Positions 36,124 through 44,454 of a DNA stretch of 64,000 nucleotides are shown one piece after another; the stretch's first letter is position 1, and each line of letters begins with the position of its first letter. Source of the stretch: Bacteroidetes bacterium HGW-Bacteroidetes-2 (GTDB lineage Bacteria > Bacteroidota > Bacteroidia > Flavobacteriales > Flavobacteriaceae); NCBI GenBank assembly GCA_002842575.1, contig PHDJ01000005.1, positions 1 to 64,000 on the forward strand, given 5' to 3'. Made by a program: the position numbers and the translations under genes. The notes beneath the pieces are model-generated. The model was not told the DNA's origin and ran no database searches. It saw only the letters and a list, made by a program, of their open reading frames with translations.

Positions 36124-36249
36124 AATTTCAGTTTTAAATATTAAAATAAGAAGCATTCTTTTTCTTCAAAATAAAGGATTTTTTTGTTTATAAAAATACA
36201 ACGTTCAAAAATAGACAATATTTGAGGACTAATACATAAACTTAACTCG

Positions 36250-36257
36250 TAAATTTG
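36250..36257 (+). promoter_or_regulatory. promoter -7 box of the LETM1-like gene
   Basis: TAAATTTG, a perfect TAnnTTTG, 22 nt before the ATG at 36280. Confidence 0.55.
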
Positions 36258-36279
36258 CATTGAAAAAAAAAACAAAATA

Positions 36280-37482
36280 ATGAATCCATCATCCTCGGGT
36301 TGGATAGATAAATATCTTTTTATTTTGGAAAAGGCTCAGCCAACGATTTCTTTTCCGGCAGCACATGTATTTTATTCTGCCTTGCGAGAAGTAGGGTTTG
36401 TGTACGGCTTCTCTGTAAGAACCGTTTTTGTTCATGATTTTTCCAAAGTTTTACTAACGGAAGAAGAAATTTCAAAAGTAAACACGCTACACGCTTTATT
36501 AGTCACTTATTTTCAATATTATCCAGATGCTTCCTATGAGGATGCCATTCAAAACATTTTACAATTTTATACTAATTTAATTCAAAAAAAAACCGGATTT
36601 TCCATAAAATCACCTTTAGGGTCTTCCAAATCGAAAGATTTAGAACATATACTTTCACAGCGGGTTGAAAAAAACAAAGCATTAGAAAAGTATAATTTTG
36701 AGCGTATTATGACCTATGCCCTTTTATTTATTGATGTGCTTGCCTATCAATTTTTCTTAAAAGGGGGCAAAAAAACAGATGCTTACGCTGAAGCAATTGA
36801 ATTAAAAATTCTTCAAGTATGCTATTTAGCCCTTCAAACTAAAAATCAAAAAACTGCTTATGATATTCTTTTAATCGATTTGTTTAAAGCCTCTGAACAA
36901 TATGCTGGAAAAGGAATGGATAAGCCTATTACTATACAAACTGTTGATGTTAACATTTTTTCTTCTTCTGTTGAAAAACAATATGTGCTAGATTTATGCT
37001 GTCTTGCCGTTTGGAATGATTTTAAAATAGAAGATTCCGAAATCTCTTTTTTAAATTCTTTGAATACTAAATTAGGGCTTCCTAAAAATTCTGCAGTGGA
37101 AAGTTTAGCTATTTTAAAAACATTTGCCTCAAAAAACTCTGCCTCTATTCAATTGTTTCAATACAAACATCCGGTTAAACAATTGTATAACCAATCGACC
37201 AAAGCAGTGAAACTACTTATTTTAAGAAACAAAAACCGATTGGTAAATGAACTTTCGCAAAGCAAGGAATTAGTGTTACTCTTAAGTAAATCAACCTATA
37301 CCGATTTAAATACGGAGGAAAAAAACAAAGTAAAAGAGCAGCTTTTGGATGTTTGTAAAACGATACCATCGCTTACTATATTTCTTTTACCCGGTGGCTC
37401 GTTGTTACTGCCATTATTGGTAAAATTTATTCCACAATTACTGCCAAGTGCTTTTAATGATAATAAAATTCCGAAGAAATAA
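36280..37482 (+). CDS. LETM1-like domain protein
   Basis: A 400-residue, mostly helical cytoplasmic protein. The last 90 residues (LILRNKNRLVNEL ... CKTIPSLTIFLLPGGSLLLPLLVKFIPQLLPSAF) match the LETM1 domain, with its conserved FLLPGGSLLLPLL hydrophobic hairpin and the preceding K-EQLLDVCKTIPS helix. LETM1 in mitochondria is a cation/proton exchange factor with ribosome-binding ability; the bacterial role is not established. The N-terminal 300 residues show no domain I recognise. Stands alone on the plus strand. Confidence 0.8.
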   Translation: MNPSSSGWIDKYLFILEKAQPTISFPAAHVFYSALREVGFVYGFSVRTVFVHDFSKVLLTEEEISKVNTLHALLVTYFQYYPDASYEDAIQNILQFYTNLIQKKTGFSIKSPLGSSKSKDLEHILSQRVEKNKALEKYNFERIMTYALLFIDVLAYQFFLKGGKKTDAYAEAIELKILQVCYLALQTKNQKTAYDILLIDLFKASEQYAGKGMDKPITIQTVDVNIFSSSVEKQYVLDLCCLAVWNDFKIEDSEISFLNSLNTKLGLPKNSAVESLAILKTFASKNSASIQLFQYKHPVKQLYNQSTKAVKLLILRNKNRLVNELSQSKELVLLLSKSTYTDLNTEEKNKVKEQLLDVCKTIPSLTIFLLPGGSLLLPLLVKFIPQLLPSAFNDNKIPKK

Positions 37483-37552
37483 TATAAGAAATGTGGTTTT
37501 AGGTTCTTCTTTGTAATACAATACAAAAAGTGGGACACAAGCCATTCTTCTT

Positions 37553-38326
37553 TTACTGCAACCATTCTTTAAAATCTTTCACTCGTTCTCTGGCTACGAT
37601 GATATCTTCGTTAGTAAAATTTTTAAGTTTAATTTTCAGGCGACTGTTGCTGTAAGTCACTATATCTTGTATGCTGTGAATTTGAATAAAAAACTTTCTA
37701 TTCACTCTGAAAAAATTTTTGGGAGAGAGCTCATTTTCTAATGCTTCTAAAGAGGTTTCTATTAGATAATTTCTTCCTTCTGTTGTGAAAAGATAGGTCC
37801 CCTTATTTTCACTATAAAAGCAACCTATTTCATCAGCGGAAATCATTTTTAAGTGTGATCCAACTTTTACAGTAAATCGTTTTTTGTATTCACGTTCAAG
37901 AGGATTGATTAATAATTTTTTGATTTCTTCAAAATTAATTTGCAGGTTTTTAGTGGTTTCATTCTTTCCAAAAGCAGCCTTCATACTTTGGTATTTATTT
38001 ACAGCGGCTTGCAACTCTTCTTCGTCTATAGGTTTTAATAGATAGTCCACACTGTTTACTTTAAAAGCTTGCAAGGCGTATTCATCAAAAGCTGTAGTAA
38101 AAATAATGGCACTTTGTATATTCACTTTTTCAAAAATTTCAAAGGAAAGACCATCACTTAGCTGAATGTCTAAAAAAAGCACGTCTGGATGCTCATTTTT
38201 TTTAAACCAATCTATAGCATCTTCCACAGAATACAAGGTAGTAATCACTTTTACATTCTGTTTTTCTAACATGCGACTAAGTCTTCTTGCGGCGGGTTTT
38301 TCATCTTCGATGATAATTGTATTCAT
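37553..38326 (-). CDS. LytTR-family response regulator
   Basis: A 257-residue regulator, start set at ATG 38326 (MNTIIIEDEKPAARRL), where the receiver domain begins. The receiver spans about 1-120 with phosphoacceptor D53 (VLFLDIQLSDG) and the K in LLKPIDEEEL. A LytTR DNA-binding domain spans about 155-257 (FTVKVGSHLKMISADEIGCFYSENKGTYLFT ... FFRVNRKFFIQIHSI). It follows the histidine kinase and 2TM genes on the same strand, forming a LytS/LytR-type two-component system. Target genes are unknown. Confidence 0.93.
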   Translation of the reverse strand: MNTIIIEDEKPAARRLSRMLEKQNVKVITTLYSVEDAIDWFKKNEHPDVLFLDIQLSDGLSFEIFEKVNIQSAIIFTTAFDEYALQAFKVNSVDYLLKPIDEEELQAAVNKYQSMKAAFGKNETTKNLQINFEEIKKLLINPLEREYKKRFTVKVGSHLKMISADEIGCFYSENKGTYLFTTEGRNYLIETSLEALENELSPKNFFRVNRKFFIQIHSIQDIVTYSNSRLKIKLKNFTNEDIIVARERVKDFKEWLQ

Positions 38327-38452
38327 ATATTTGTTTCTGCTTGTGTGTTGCCGGTTGCCGTTTTTTGGTTTCAGGTTTTCAAGTTTGAACATGTTTTATC
38401 CTCGTCTCAAAATCCATAAATCACATATCGTTAATTTCAAATCATTACTCAT

Positions 38453-38779
38453 TTACTCCCACTTTTTTTGTTGTTCTTTATCTTTCTTCATTAGCTCCAT
38501 AATCTTTTTTTCTTCCCATTTTTTTCCAAGGAACAAAGATGGTCCGAAAACTGATGCCCAATGAGCAAAAAGGCCAATACCCCAAAAGAAAGCAGTGTAA
38601 AGATTAGATGTTTCAAAGCCAAAATTTCCAAATATTTTGAAATTGAAATTTGTGTTCATAGCGATGATGGCAATATTAACAAATAAATACACCAAAAGGT
38701 GAATATAAAAACCTTTGATTTCTTTTATTTGTTTTTTTGCTGCTTTATACCTTTCTTCTTCTTGATAATTGCGCTCCAT
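38453..38779 (-). CDS. 2TM domain protein
   Basis: A 108-residue membrane protein with a charged N-terminal helix (AAKKQIKEIKGFYIHLLVYL), two membrane segments (about 27-45 and 62-82), and a C-terminal charged helix beginning KKWEEKKI. This is the 2TM domain (PF13239), common beside LytS/LytTR systems in flavobacteria. Its ATG overlaps the stop of the kinase gene by one base (TAATG), indicating coupled translation. It is closely related to the 2TM segment fused to that kinase. Function unknown. Confidence 0.85.
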   Translation of the reverse strand: MERNYQEEERYKAAKKQIKEIKGFYIHLLVYLFVNIAIIAMNTNFNFKIFGNFGFETSNLYTAFFWGIGLFAHWASVFGPSLFLGKKWEEKKIMELMKKDKEQQKKWE

Positions 38780-40134
38780 TAGTTCCAGGTTTTTTTGTTT
38801 TTTTCATCTTTTTCCATAATTTCTCTAATTTTCTTTTCTTCCCAAGAGGATCCATAACCAAAAACGGAAAAACCGTGAATGGTAAGACCAAGTCCCCAGC
38901 CAAAAAGTGGAAACCAGAACCATTGAAACCTAGAATAGGTATATAAATTTATAAAAATCAGAAAAGGAATGACCACACAGTAAGATATCAGGTTACCGTA
39001 GAATTCTTTTATTTCTTTTACGCGTCGTTGCGCTTTGTAATAAGCATTGTTTTCATTAAATTGATTTGTATTTTCCATGACATTGATTTGTTTAGTTAGT
39101 ATTGGTATTTTCACTTTAAATACCTTTTCATTTTGTTCAATGAATACATTTCTTTTTGTGATGATGCCATAGCGGTTTACAATGTTTTGTAGACCGACTC
39201 CTTTTCGGGTTTGCATAACTTCTTTTTTCTGGTAATCATTTTCCACCACCAGATAATTATCCTTTTCATAGATGCGAATGTTTAAAGGTCTTGTGTTGCT
39301 TACAATATTATGCTTTACCGTGTTTTCCAAAAGTAGTTGCAGGGATAGCGGTACTACTTTGGCATCGGGATTTTCAAGTCGCTCTGGCACTTCATAAAAA
39401 ACACTGTTTTCAAACCGCATTTTTAGCAAATCCATATAGGTTTTGGCAAAAGCCAGTTCCTCTTCCACACTTACAAGTTCCTTGTCTTTTTGTTCTAACA
39501 CATAGCGGTATATCTTAGATAAAGAGGTAGTAAACCGTTGTGCATTTTCAGGGTTTTCTTCTATCAGCGATGTCAAAACATTCAAACTATTGAATAAAAA
39601 ATGAGGATCAATCTGGTTTTTTAAACTTTCAAATTGTGCGGAAGCTGTACCTGCTATTATTTTTTGCTCTTTTAGCTTGTTCTTCTGTAATTCCTTGTAA
39701 AAATGAATGGCGTGAAACAGAAGTACAATTATTAGAGTAATAAGAACAGAAACAACATAATAAGAACTTCTTTCCCCTTCAATAAATGTAGCATAGGTTT
39801 TTTCTTCCAATACCACATTAATAAAGAGTCGTATAAAAAATATTCCTATGAGTGTTAATACCACACTTCCGATAATACCTAATACTATCCTATATTTTGT
39901 ATGCTTGCCCCATACTACCCTTTTATTTATGTAGTCAAAAAAACCTCCGTTAATAAGGGTGAGAACCACTGCATATAAGAGATAATACCCCACGTCTTTT
40001 GCAAATACTGCATTCCATTCTATCGATTTTCCGGAGGATATATCTATAAGATAAAATATTCCTGCTATGGCAAAACCAATTACAAGCCCAATAATTATGG
40101 TTTTAAAGATATATTTTATTACAGATTGTAGCAT
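38779..40134 (-). CDS. LytS-type sensor histidine kinase fused to a C-terminal 2TM domain
   Basis: A 451-residue protein. Four membrane segments lie within about residues 10-145. A His_kinase domain follows, with H178 in QIDPHFLFNSLN, and an ATPase part (about 265-345; LLLENTVKHNI, KGVGLQNIVNRY). The kinase would normally end at about 350 (VKIPILTKQIN). The frame instead continues through M353 (ATG 39078) into a complete 2TM domain (about 365-451, AQRRVKEIKEFYGNL ... SSWEEKKIREIMEKD). This is a fusion of two modules that are usually separate genes. It is followed by a second, separate 2TM gene and the response regulator. Confidence 0.92.
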   Translation of the reverse strand: MLQSVIKYIFKTIIIGLVIGFAIAGIFYLIDISSGKSIEWNAVFAKDVGYYLLYAVVLTLINGGFFDYINKRVVWGKHTKYRIVLGIIGSVVLTLIGIFFIRLFINVVLEEKTYATFIEGERSSYYVVSVLITLIIVLLFHAIHFYKELQKNKLKEQKIIAGTASAQFESLKNQIDPHFLFNSLNVLTSLIEENPENAQRFTTSLSKIYRYVLEQKDKELVSVEEELAFAKTYMDLLKMRFENSVFYEVPERLENPDAKVVPLSLQLLLENTVKHNIVSNTRPLNIRIYEKDNYLVVENDYQKKEVMQTRKGVGLQNIVNRYGIITKRNVFIEQNEKVFKVKIPILTKQINVMENTNQFNENNAYYKAQRRVKEIKEFYGNLISYCVVIPFLIFINLYTYSRFQWFWFPLFGWGLGLTIHGFSVFGYGSSWEEKKIREIMEKDEKNKKTWN

Positions 40135-40154
40135 TATTCCATTTGATTTACTAC

Positions 40155-40778
40155 TTATTTACATTCGTTGACTTGTTGCATAGCACGATCTTTTCCCCAG
40201 TTGGGATGAAAAGGTGTTTCCGGTTTAAAGGTATCAAAAAGTTGAACAGCTTTTTCAATTTGCAGACATATTGGTGTGGTATCTGTACCAAAAAATCGTG
40301 CAGATCCCATCTCAAATTCTGCCTTGTTAAGTACCACTCTAGGATTTTCAGGGGCGATGCTTTCTGCCTGTCCATAAATTTGCATTACTGTGCCTGAAAG
40401 TCTTTGCCCGTTGGTCATAGGATCATGTGCAATCCACGCAGTATGTATCATCGCTTGCATTACCATCAATTCTACATTGTATGGGTCTTTGTCGAGTTCA
40501 TAATCCAATGCCGCTTGAGCCTTGGCTAACAGTGCACTAACCTGTTTGTTGTCTTTGGTTTGAAAAGCAGTGGTTGTGTTGACCAAAGCCACATAATAAT
40601 TGGGCAGCCAGTTGTCCTTTTCTGCGGAAGCTATCCTTTCAAAGAGAGCGGTTGCTTCGGTAATATTCCCTTCTTCCCAATGCTGAAATGCTTTTTGCAT
40701 TCCTTGTTCATAATTGCTCTGTGCCATCATAGCTATGGAGCTAATGGTGAGGGCTAAAATTAAAAGTACTTTTTCCAT
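40155..40778 (-). CDS. Periplasmic TPR-type protein
   Basis: A 207-residue protein with a signal peptide (VLLILALTISSIAMMAQ) and TPR-like helical repeats (YEQGMQKAFQHWEEGNITEATALFERIASA; QIYGQAESIAPENPRVVLNKAEFEMGSARFF). It has no catalytic motif. It lies 20 nt upstream of the kinase gene on the same strand, so it is probably co-transcribed with the two-component system and could be an accessory or sensory part of it. Similar small TPR proteins of unknown role are common in flavobacteria. Confidence 0.75.
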   Translation of the reverse strand: MEKVLLILALTISSIAMMAQSNYEQGMQKAFQHWEEGNITEATALFERIASAEKDNWLPNYYVALVNTTTAFQTKDNKQVSALLAKAQAALDYELDKDPYNVELMVMQAMIHTAWIAHDPMTNGQRLSGTVMQIYGQAESIAPENPRVVLNKAEFEMGSARFFGTDTTPICLQIEKAVQLFDTFKPETPFHPNWGKDRAMQQVNECK

Positions 40779-41195
40779 GATACTTGTATTTTTTGGTTAT
40801 TGATAGGGCAAATATCCAACGAGTGTGTTTAAGAAAAAAATTGTTCTTACTGAACTGTGCTTTTTTAGAGATGAATTGCATTTTAAAATTTGTAACGCCC
40901 AAAGCCACTTCTCTCACTAAAGTTATTTGTTAAATTTAGAAGAAGCAGCAACATATTTAACGCTTAAAAATGTGTTATGATTTTTTTTATTTACCAAACA
41001 GGGTCATTTGTGAGAGAAATGAATACCTTTCATCCTTCAGAATATTTTATCTGCTTTATCGAATATTTTTTTTTATATCGTATGTTTTTAGTGAAATATT
41101 TTCAGCGGCTCTACACACTTCAAACTTAAAATATTGCTTCTATAAAAAACCCATTCTTAAAAAAATAGGTATATTACGCTAATACTTTTAGCAAA
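40779..41195. other. Non-coding divergent interval before hemG
   Basis: About 415 bases between divergent genes. A short frame on the plus strand (40970-41182) has a Phe/Tyr/Ile-rich composition typical of random A+T-rich sequence and no start context, so I do not call it. TACTTTTA, one base off the -7 consensus, lies about 15 nt before hemG. On the minus strand GATATTTG (40809-40816) could serve the TPR/kinase operon. Confidence 0.4.
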
Positions 41196-41717
41196 ATGAA
41201 AATAATTTTACTGTATTCATCCATTGATGGTCAAACTTTAAAAATTTGTTCTAAAATTCAAGAAGAATTAGTTGCTCTAAACCATAATGTTGCACTTTTT
41301 TCTATCCTAAATTTCCGCCAAACAATTCTAGATTACGACAAAATTATTATTGCTTCCAGCATACGTTATGGAAAGCACAACATAAAAATAGTGGAATTTA
41401 TTCACGAAAATGTTATCTTATTAAACACAAAAAAAGCAGTTTTTATTTCTGTGAATTTAGTGGCTCGTAAGGATGAGAAAAGCCAAGCACATACCAATCC
41501 GTATGTTATAAAATTCTTGAATAGCGTATCTTGGAAACCTAAATTAGTGGGGGTTTTTGCAGGAAAAATAGATTATAAAAAATACACTTTTTTTGATAGG
41601 ACTATGATAAAACTAATCATGCTAATGACCCATGGTCCTACCCATTCTGACGCTGAAATTGAATATACAAATTGGTCTAAAGTAACAAATTTTGCAAAAC
41701 AAGTTGATGAATTATAG
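41196..41717 (+). CDS. hemG: Menaquinone-dependent protoporphyrinogen IX dehydrogenase
   Basis: HemG oxidises protoporphyrinogen IX to protoporphyrin IX in haem synthesis, passing electrons to quinone through FMN. The 173-residue flavodoxin-fold protein has the FMN-phosphate loop YSSIDGQTLKI at the N-terminus, IIIASSIRYGKHN and the family insertion with KPKLVGVFAGKIDYKKY. Length and motifs match the short HemG type. It fits a menaquinone-using organism (menB also lies in this window). Confidence 0.92.
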   Translation: MKIILLYSSIDGQTLKICSKIQEELVALNHNVALFSILNFRQTILDYDKIIIASSIRYGKHNIKIVEFIHENVILLNTKKAVFISVNLVARKDEKSQAHTNPYVIKFLNSVSWKPKLVGVFAGKIDYKKYTFFDRTMIKLIMLMTHGPTHSDAEIEYTNWSKVTNFAKQVDEL

Positions 41718-41760
41718 TTAATTAAAAACAGTTTATTACCTCCCATTTCCTAACGGAAAC

Positions 41761-43920
41761 CTATAAATTATCTAACTGATTTCTTTTTTTATCCTCGCTA
41801 ATGGTCCAAAAGAAGCCTATAAAAAAGAAACGATCGGCAGTAGGTGTAATAGCGCGACGGTTAAAAATCCCTTCATTGTTCGGAGTTGTAGCATACTCAT
41901 ACCCAAAAACATTTTTGGAACCCAAAACGTTAGAAACAGAAAAATACAAGATTTTTTGTGCGCTTAGTAAATACGCCCAATTAAAACTTAAACTGTTATA
42001 ATCTTTGGTTTTTCCTCCCATAAATTCAATCTCGTTTGGGTTATTATATGGTCTTCCTGAGCTATACAAATGGCTAAAACCCACTTGCGAACGCCAGTCT
42101 TGTATCCAGTATTTGGTAACTAAAGAAGCCGTATGGTCTGCAATAAAACTCAGAGTTGCCTGAGTTGGAAAGTTTCTGTAATCACGTTCACTATCTATAT
42201 AGGAATAGGAAACCCAATATTCCAGATTCTTAATAGTCTTGCCGTCTCGCCAAAAAATATCTAGGCCAGTGGCATAACCACTTCCGGTATTAGTAAATGC
42301 GGAATTAAAAACAACAGCTTCCGTATCGTATTTTACCAAATCAGAATATGCTTTATAATATACTTCTGCTCTAAATAGCTTTCTGTTTTTACTGAATTGG
42401 TAATTTAATATATAATGGGAAGCTTTTTCAGAATTAAACTGGTCAGAATATTTAATAAACTCACTTTCAGGTATCTGAGTAAATATGCCATAAGCCAAAG
42501 AAAACTGACTGTTTTGTCCGGTTTTATATCCCATGGAAATGCGTGGCGCAATAAGTTTTTCTTCTAGTAGATCATTATAAGATGCCCGCAATCCTACTTT
42601 TACTGCAAATAGGTTTGAAAAAAGAAAATCTGTTTCTGTATAAACTGCGCCTAACTGCGATTGATACCCAATGTTAAAAACGCTTTCAGGTGTCTCTATA
42701 AAATCTTCATCAAACTGCGTTCTAAAATAATCGACACCAAAAGAAAATCGAACACCATTAGAAATTTTCTTACCAAGTTTCGTTTTCAAATGTACTGCAT
42801 GTTCGGTGTTTTTTACTTTGGAAGCATCTATACCTATATTATTTGTGCCATAACCATAACTGATACCGGTGAAAATTTGCCAGTTATTTCCGAAGTAATT
42901 TTTATATGTAGTATTCAGATAAAAGTTATTGTTTTTTAAATCAATTTTTACTTTCTCTGTTGTGTTTATATTTTTCTGATTCAAATCAAAATTAGATGCA
43001 TCAAAGGCAGCATATACTTTCCACAAACCATTTTTTAATTGTTGCCTATAAATTACCTCTCCTGAAAGGGATTCAAATGGTTTGTTCCAATCTATATTTT
43101 CTGGCACAGCAAATTGATAAGGTGCCAAATTAACATAAGCGGTATTTAAACTAAGCGAACTTTTTTCCCATTTTTTGGTATGCCCAACGCCAAGACCAAC
43201 AGACATAAAGGAAATATCGGTTTTATCCTGTAGGGCGATATCTTCTGTATTTAAAAGTAATACCGAAGAAAGAGCTTCGCCATATTCCGCACTGTAACCA
43301 CCTGTTGAAAAAGAAATTCCGCTAAAAAGAAAGGGAGAAAACCTGCCGCGTGTAGGTAAATTTTGAATGGTAGCACCATAAGGTTGTGCCACACGAATAC
43401 CATCGACATAGGTTTGAGTTTCACCTGCTTCACCACCTCTAACAAAAAGACGCCCGCTTTCGCCTACATTTTGAGTTCCAGGTAAGGTTTGTAATGCTGC
43501 TACAATATCACCCGCGCTTCCGGCGGTGGTAACAATATCTAAAGGTTTTAAAACCGAGACCCGCGCTTTCTCTCCTGCCTTAAAAGATCCTGCGCTTAGC
43601 ACTACAGCATCTAGGGCATTTACATCTTCCCGCAATACAATTCTTAAGTTTGAAAATTCATTGATACCCCCTTCTTTTCTAAAGGTCTGAAAGGATAAAT
43701 AGGAAACAATAATAGTCTGTAATCCGGTAGCCGAAGTGGTAAAATAAAAATTGCCGTTTTCAGAAGAAGTGGCGCCGTCATAGGTTCCTTCAATAAAAAT
43801 ATTAGCTCCCATAATAGAAACCCCTTTCACATCAGTAACATTACCTGAAATAGTTGTTTGCGCAAAAAGAGACCAAGCACCGGAAAATAAAAAAGCTAAA
43901 AATGGTAAGGTGATTTTCAT
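41761..43920 (-). CDS. TonB-dependent receptor with CarboxypepD_reg-like domain
   Basis: A 719-residue outer-membrane receptor. A signal peptide (PFLAFLFSGAWSLFAQ) is followed by a CarboxypepD_reg-like domain (about 20-100, TTISGNVTDVKGVSIMGANIFIEGT region), a plug domain (about 115-220, SAGDIVAALQTLPGTQNVGESGRLFVRGGEAGETQTYVDG; key RGG, YVDG) and a short beta-barrel. There is no SusD partner. The barrel is smaller than in the first receptor of the window. Ligand unknown. A long inverted repeat lies about 100 nt upstream (see below). Confidence 0.9.
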   Translation of the reverse strand: MKITLPFLAFLFSGAWSLFAQTTISGNVTDVKGVSIMGANIFIEGTYDGATSSENGNFYFTTSATGLQTIIVSYLSFQTFRKEGGINEFSNLRIVLREDVNALDAVVLSAGSFKAGEKARVSVLKPLDIVTTAGSAGDIVAALQTLPGTQNVGESGRLFVRGGEAGETQTYVDGIRVAQPYGATIQNLPTRGRFSPFLFSGISFSTGGYSAEYGEALSSVLLLNTEDIALQDKTDISFMSVGLGVGHTKKWEKSSLSLNTAYVNLAPYQFAVPENIDWNKPFESLSGEVIYRQQLKNGLWKVYAAFDASNFDLNQKNINTTEKVKIDLKNNNFYLNTTYKNYFGNNWQIFTGISYGYGTNNIGIDASKVKNTEHAVHLKTKLGKKISNGVRFSFGVDYFRTQFDEDFIETPESVFNIGYQSQLGAVYTETDFLFSNLFAVKVGLRASYNDLLEEKLIAPRISMGYKTGQNSQFSLAYGIFTQIPESEFIKYSDQFNSEKASHYILNYQFSKNRKLFRAEVYYKAYSDLVKYDTEAVVFNSAFTNTGSGYATGLDIFWRDGKTIKNLEYWVSYSYIDSERDYRNFPTQATLSFIADHTASLVTKYWIQDWRSQVGFSHLYSSGRPYNNPNEIEFMGGKTKDYNSLSFNWAYLLSAQKILYFSVSNVLGSKNVFGYEYATTPNNEGIFNRRAITPTADRFFFIGFFWTISEDKKRNQLDNL

Positions 43921-44021
43921 GTCTGTGAATTTGATACTACAAAAATGCAGTAGGAAGAAAAGCTTCCCTAAAAAATAAAACTGAACTGTGATAATAATGG
44001 GATGAATGGTAGGAATTGTGT

Positions 44022-44054
44022 TTTTTTGTAATCAAGTTACGTGATTACAAAAAA
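44022..44054. repeat. 13-bp inverted repeat upstream of the TonB receptor
   Basis: TTTTTTGTAATCA and its exact complement TGATTACAAAAAA are separated by 7 nt. The T-run is on the 5' side and the A-run on the 3' side on either strand, the reverse of a terminator. It is therefore more like a DNA-binding site or cruciform. It lies 102 nt before the receptor start. Confidence 0.6.
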
Positions 44055-44102
44055 GAAAATAGAGAAGAGAATAAAATAACCGAGGATACAAAATTAAAAA
44101 AA

Positions 44103-44122
44103 AGACCCTTGAGAGGTGGTCT
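44103..44122 (-). terminator. short terminator after the basic mini-gene
   Basis: On the minus strand AGACC / GGTCT with a 10-nt loop is followed by eight T. It lies about 50 nt after the stop of the 28-residue basic frame. Confidence 0.55.
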
Positions 44123-44171
44123 GTGAATAACTGTTTTTTGAATGTCTTGCCCAAGGCAAGAGTTGCTGAGA

Positions 44172-44258
44172 TTACTTCTTTTTAAGAGAAGTCTTCGGAG
44201 CCTTTTTTGGTGCTGCTGTTTTAGGCTGAGGCTTGCTGTTTGACTTTTGTGTTGCCAT
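44172..44258 (-). CDS. Very small basic Lys/Pro/Ala-rich protein (28 residues)
   Basis: Frame reading MATQKSNSKPQPKTAAPKKA and ending PKTSLKKK. Nine of 28 residues are Lys and none is acidic, and the A/P/K composition is unlike the surrounding A+T-rich noise and like histone-H1-type tails. It has its own downstream terminator. It may be a nucleic-acid-binding peptide. It is below the size normally annotated and I do not recognise a named family, so it remains a candidate gene. Confidence 0.5.
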   Translation of the reverse strand: MATQKSNSKPQPKTAAPKKAPKTSLKKK

Positions 44259-44404
44259 AATTAGCTTTATTAAATTATATTAAATGTATAACAGATTTTT
44301 ATTCCTTTTTCATCCTTAGTAAAAATTTAACGAAAAATTTATCCTAATTATCTAATCTTAAAAAAGGGGGAATGCATATTTTATAAAATAAAAATATTTT
44401 GCTG

Positions 44405-44454
44405 TTTTTTCTTAAGGGTACTTATTTTTTCTTAAGGGTACTTATTTTTTCTTA
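44405..44454. repeat. 20-bp direct tandem repeat at the end of the NDH-2 gene
   Basis: Two exact copies of a 20-bp unit (core CTTAAGGGTACTTA plus six T) followed by a partial third copy (TTTTTTCTTAA). The partial copy contains the stop codon and last Lys codons of the NDH-2 gene, so the repeats extend from the gene end into the downstream spacer. Confidence 0.85.

Noticed and set aside
40970-41182. 70-codon frame upstream of hemG
   Set aside because: Phe/Tyr/Ile-rich noise composition and no start context; it lies in the probable promoter region of hemG.
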